Positions 7,272 to 10,356 of a stretch of 10,356 nt of DNA are shown here, piece after piece. The notes under the pieces were generated by a model, which did not search any database, had not been told where the DNA came from, and worked only from the letters and a program-made list of their open reading frames with translations. Source of the stretch: Cyclostephanos tholiformis (lineage: Eukaryota; Bacillariophyta; Thalassiosirophyceae; Thalassiosirales; Thalassiosiraceae); contig JALLPB010001299.1 in assembly GCA_036939975.1 (NCBI GenBank), positions 1 through 10,356 of the forward strand. The letters run 5' to 3'. Numbering within the stretch: position 1 is the stretch's first letter; each line of letters opens with the position of its first letter. The position numbers and the translations under genes were made by a program.

Positions 7272-8272
7272 CAGCTGATGGAGATGCTCAAAAACATAAT
7301 ATATTTAACATAAATGTGGGATGCAGTCATTGGTGGTTTTACCAGACTAAGACGTAATGTGGGACGGAATGCCCATAATGTTTGCAAAAATGGGGTTATG
7401 ACCTTTGGTCCAAGTGCAAAATTGGTCGTCTATTATTCCTCAACTACCCCGAAGAGGATTTTGGGCATTTCACTGCATTTTTTGCACCATGAAATTAGGC
7501 ATAATGTGGGATGTTTAAATCCTACGTAGCTCTTAGTACACTTTTTCTGTGGGGTTTTCCTTAATGTGTAAAATGATGGACAGACCAGATCAACAAACTT
7601 GAAAGAAATCAATAATCAAGTACACACTTCCACTTAGTATTACGATGGGACAAATCTCCATAGACCCAACATCTGACACATCAATTGATGCGGAAGGGTC
7701 TTACAAATCAATAGTGAGTCATCCAACTTGTCCCATTGGCTAGTCCCTTGAAGTTATAGCCCTGCGTGCAAAACGACCCACATTTCTCCTGTCTGAGCAT
7801 ATAAAAAAAAACATCCCAAATTATGCCTAAGACTGGTACAACCTTAACCATGACCCCAAAGCATCATTTGGACTCTGCCTTACACCAATTATCAAAAAAA
7901 TTGCCCCAACCCGCACCATATACAACAGTGTGGTGGTGCACCTATATGCCCAACCACAGCATATGAAGGTGCTCAAACACTTTATATAGTTCCAATATGG
8001 ATGTTGGATGTAGTCTGTGGTGGTTTGCAGCCTCAACCATGACACCACAACATCATTTCGACTCTGCCATGCCCCAATTTATAAAAAAATGCATCCCCCT
8101 GCACAGGTAGTATAACAGTATAAGGGTGCATCCATATGCCCATCGACAGCATATAAAGCTGCTCAAACACATTATATACATTCAATGTGGATGTGGTATG
8201 CAGTCAGTGGTTGTTTACAGCCTCAACATTGACACCTCAATGTCATTTGGACTACGCCTTACCTTAGTTATT
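7272..8272. repeat. Satellite trimer 2: monomers D (split), E (7957-8146), F (8147-~8272, truncated)
   Basis: The order matches trimer 1: D resembles A, E resembles B, and F resembles C. Monomer D consists of 7272-7341 and 7839-7956 (188 bp in total, the length of A), interrupted by a 495-bp insertion. My hand alignment of A with D gives about 18 differences in 188 positions. E is 190 bp. F follows C through CATTGACACCTCAATGTCATTTGG, then loses similarity near 8272, where the array ends. Confidence 0.86.
7342..7836. mobile_element. Non-autonomous TA-flanked inverted-repeat element inside monomer D
   Basis: The left end reads CCAGACTAAGACGTAATGTG, and the right end, read on the minus strand, is CCAGTCTTAGGCATAATTTG. 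About 18 of the first 25 positions match. The element is flanked by TA at 7340-7341 and 7837-7838. Removing the 495 bp and one TA restores the monomer sequence seen uninterrupted in monomer A (GGTTTTACAGCCTTAACC). TA duplication is typical of Tc1/mariner-type transposition, so this is probably a MITE-like element moved by a transposase from elsewhere. It contains no open frame with a recognisable transposase. An internal copy of the terminal motif lies at 7495-7516. Confidence 0.75.
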
Positions 8273-8716
8273 GACCTAAGCATTTCATTGGACTAAAAAT
8301 GTAGAGCTTTCGCAGTAGAACTAGAGGAGCAGGGATAACATAGTTGATCGGAAATGAAAATTATGAGCTATTAAAACTAGTCTAAACTGAGGTCGAACCA
8401 AAGACAAGGCATGTGTGCTCTCGGATTCTATGTGCGTTTGTATGTCCTCGGAACTTGGTCGGGAGTCTTGGAGCAACCAAGATCACCCAGGACTCAACCA
8501 AGATCATCCAGGACTCAAAGGTCCAAATTTTGTATGAGAGTCTACATATGCTATGGGTAGGAATTGAACTTGATCCTTTCCCCTGTTTCTAAGTACGACC
8601 TTTGGTACTGATTCCTAAAAGATATATCTTGATCTTTTCTAGGGTTATCTTGCCAAATGTTCCCACATAGAAATCTTTTGCATTACGTGATGTGCATCAG
8701 TATTTAGTCACATTAG
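8273..8716. other. Non-coding stretch between satellite and recombinase element
   Basis: No gene is visible. It holds a 21-bp tandem duplication (8476-8496 and 8497-8517, one difference) and, on the minus strand, a weak Pol III-like pair: an A-box-like CAGTACCAAAGG (8610-8599) and a B-box-like GTTCAATTC (8569-8561). The 5' part of the neighbouring recombinase element may lie here beyond recognition. Confidence 0.5.
8476..8517. repeat. 21-bp tandem duplication
   Basis: Two adjacent 21-bp units beginning ACCAAGATCA differ by a single C/T at the eleventh base. Replication slippage is the likely origin. Confidence 0.85.
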
Positions 8717-10356
8717 GATCTTGTGGCTGGCGGCCATCTTGATTCCAAGGGACTGTCTGTCACCTACATACATCAGCAATTGGCTAATGAGCGAATCACA
8801 ACATTTCGCAAGATAGTTTCCTACCAATATGCCATGGCCTATACAATCTTGCATGTCCACTGGGATGAGGATTGACTTGTGTTTTGCTTTGTCAATAGCA
8901 AAGGTGACCAAATGGGCCAGAACCGTGATCAAGAGTGGCATGTTTATGCCAACCCCCATAACCCTGAGATTTGCCCAGTTTTTTCTTTTGCATGCTTTAT
9001 ATCAAATCCAGGTGCATTTTTTGACAGCAAGGATGAGATAACAAGTGAGCAGGACAAAGATGGGGAAGATGGTGTGGATGTTACTGTACAGAGGGGAAAT
9101 AGCCCATCTCCTTCTTGTCACAACAAAGAATGCCTTTTCCCTGGTCACTACAAGTATGATCGATTCATGTCATGTCATCATTGGAACGTATCCGGATGAC
9201 TTTTCTGCATTGGGCATCTATCCTGGGGATTTGGGATCTCACTTGGCCAGGAAAGGTGCTAGCATGCAAGTTTGTTCAGGTACAACAGTCTCTCTGCCAA
9301 ATATGTCCATGTCTTAGTGGGATGTGGAGTATTGGCCATGTCAAGGAGAGGTATCTCCATTGCAAAAAGGCAGGTGACCAGTACCTTGTATGAGTCATTT
9401 GTGGTCTTGACATCAATGTTGTTTCATTTGCTGTGTCACCTCCCTTTTTTATTTGAAGCAGGACAATGGAGCAGCAGCAGAGATCTTTTCTTTTGTAAGA
9501 GAAGTTTACATGGTATGTGGCAACCATGTCCCAGCAAGTGTGCATCACATTTTACCTATTGCTTCTCATCACTGTGCTTCCACTTGGATTATTTGGATTG
9601 AGTGTTACACCCAATGAATAAACTACAGGCATTTCACTTTTTCAATAATATTCCTAAATATGCCAAAGATGCAGCAACTGTTAAGTATTCTTGGAGCAAA
9701 ACAGAAGCTACTCCTCACCAGCCTCCCTCCTCACATAACTATTTTTGCAAAATTTGAGCGGCTAAAGTTGGAAATGACAAAAACAAGGGATAAAATTCAT
9801 TGTGAGGTGGAGGCTAAGCTCTACAGGAGATACATTGGGTCACAGAGTCTTTTTGACAAGGAGGAGATTCTTGCAAAGATAGATGCATTGTTCATGAGCT
9901 ACTGAAGGATTGATGTTTTGGGGCATAACTCAGCTACTGCACTGCAGAACTCTCAATTTGTTCATGATGATTTTGCCGATGAATTTCTTGTAAGTGATCC
10001 TGATAGCAATTGTCCTCAACCTCTCACCATAGTTGAAACATCTGCAACAAAAAAGACAAAGTTTCAGTTCTTCTACTTGGCAGGTAAGATAAGTTGCCTC
10101 CCAAATGAATTCATGTTTCCTCACATGACTCTTTGCATGCTCATTACAAGCTGGTCTGTGGGAATCCGAGCACAAAAACACTACCATATAAGTTTCTGAA
10201 ACAACACAACTTGAAGGAGGAATGCTTGAAGAGAGTTTTTAGAAAAATAAGAGCAATTATGGATGCTGTGATTGAGGGGGCAAAGAAGGTTAATGCATGG
10301 ACAGTGCAACCTTCTGGCACTTGGGATGTACCGATGGCAATGCGATTGTATGAGAG
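8717..10356 (+). pseudogene. Decayed Crypton-like tyrosine recombinase gene, incomplete at the right edge
   Basis: The coding remains run through all three forward frames. Visible blocks in order: HVHWDED (8852-8872); SKGDQ; HVYANPHNPEICPV (8939-8980); LFPG then YDRF (9134 on); DLGSHLARKGAS with the HxxR pair (9240-9251); WSIGHVKERYLHCKKAGDQYL with the likely nucleophile Tyr (9352-9354); GLDIN and FAVSPP (9403-9444). A long C-terminal part follows, with IGSQSLFDKEEIL, ATALQN, LTIVETS, FQFFY, FPHMTLCMLITSW, and a final open stretch (10157-10356) containing LPYKFLKQHNLKEE and IRAIMDAVIEGAKK. This order matches tyrosine recombinases of stramenopile Crypton-type elements as I know them; the C-terminal part could be DNA-binding (inference). 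In-frame TGA stops fall at 8873, 9391, 9599 and 9903. Frame changes lie near 9170, 9315, 9451, 9550, 9716 and 10156. The N-terminal DNA-binding part and the first catalytic Arg are not recognisable before about 8846. It is not functional as it stands. Confidence 0.65.

Noticed and set aside
7314..7529. 71-residue open frame
   Set aside because: It spans the junction between satellite monomer D and the inserted element, so it is chance coding.
7827..8048. 73-residue minus-strand frame in the repeat array
   Set aside because: It runs across satellite monomers D and E and shows no coding character.
6710..8272. CRISPR-like array
   Set aside because: The repeat units are about 188 bp with no unique spacers, and the genome is eukaryotic; this is a satellite array.
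8555..8615. A tRNA gene on the minus strand
   Set aside because: The T-arm stem has only about two of five pairs and no acceptor stem forms; only box-like words are present.
8708..8959. 83-residue minus-strand open frame
   Set aside because: It is antisense to the recognisable recombinase blocks (HVHWDED to HVYANP) and has no motif.

Overview
The window looks like nuclear DNA of a photosynthetic stramenopile with a secondary plastid, most likely a diatom or a close ochrophyte relative. The first gene encodes a plastid phosphate translocator whose N-terminus is an ER signal peptide ending in an ASA-FAF cleavage context, the bipartite targeting signal typical of diatoms. It has one spliceosomal intron. 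The window also carries a cytosolic ribosomal protein gene and a decayed tyrosine-recombinase element of a type known from stramenopile genomes. The species cannot be named from sequence alone.

Layout. 1-409 is upstream DNA with a pyrimidine-rich stretch. 410-1904 (+) is a two-exon triose-phosphate/phosphoenolpyruvate-type translocator, GC-rich, with a 331-bp intron at 562-892. 1905-3342 is mostly non-coding: an AAAG-type microsatellite, a 34-base G run, a zone dense in TACCT/AGGTA motifs and a weak candidate for a small two-exon gene (2345-2955). 3343-3780 (-) is ribosomal protein eL27. It shares a 657-bp divergent intergenic region with 4438-5679 (+), a membrane-bound fatty acid hydroxylase/sterol desaturase family enzyme with all three histidine boxes. 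Together with the translocator these are the three intact genes I can support. They look like unrelated housekeeping and metabolic genes and not a gene cluster.

5680-10356 is repeat territory. 5680-6709 is AT-rich and contains several perfect inverted repeats. 6710-8272 is a satellite-like array of about 188-bp monomers arranged as two copies of a three-monomer higher-order unit (A-B-C, D-E-F). Monomer D is split by a 495-bp element with degenerate terminal inverted repeats and a TA target duplication (7342-7836), so the insertion site can be read directly. 8273-8716 has only small repeats and a weak Pol III-like box pair. From about 8717 to the right edge lies a decayed Crypton-like tyrosine recombinase gene. 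Its HVYANP, LFPG, HxxR and GxVxxRY motifs survive across shifted frames, and all four in-frame stops I can place are TGA. It continues past the window.

I see no new defence or biosynthetic system. The most unusual content is the nested repeat history of the right half: a higher-order satellite with a dated insertion, beside a recombinase element decaying in a way that suggests methylation-driven mutation.
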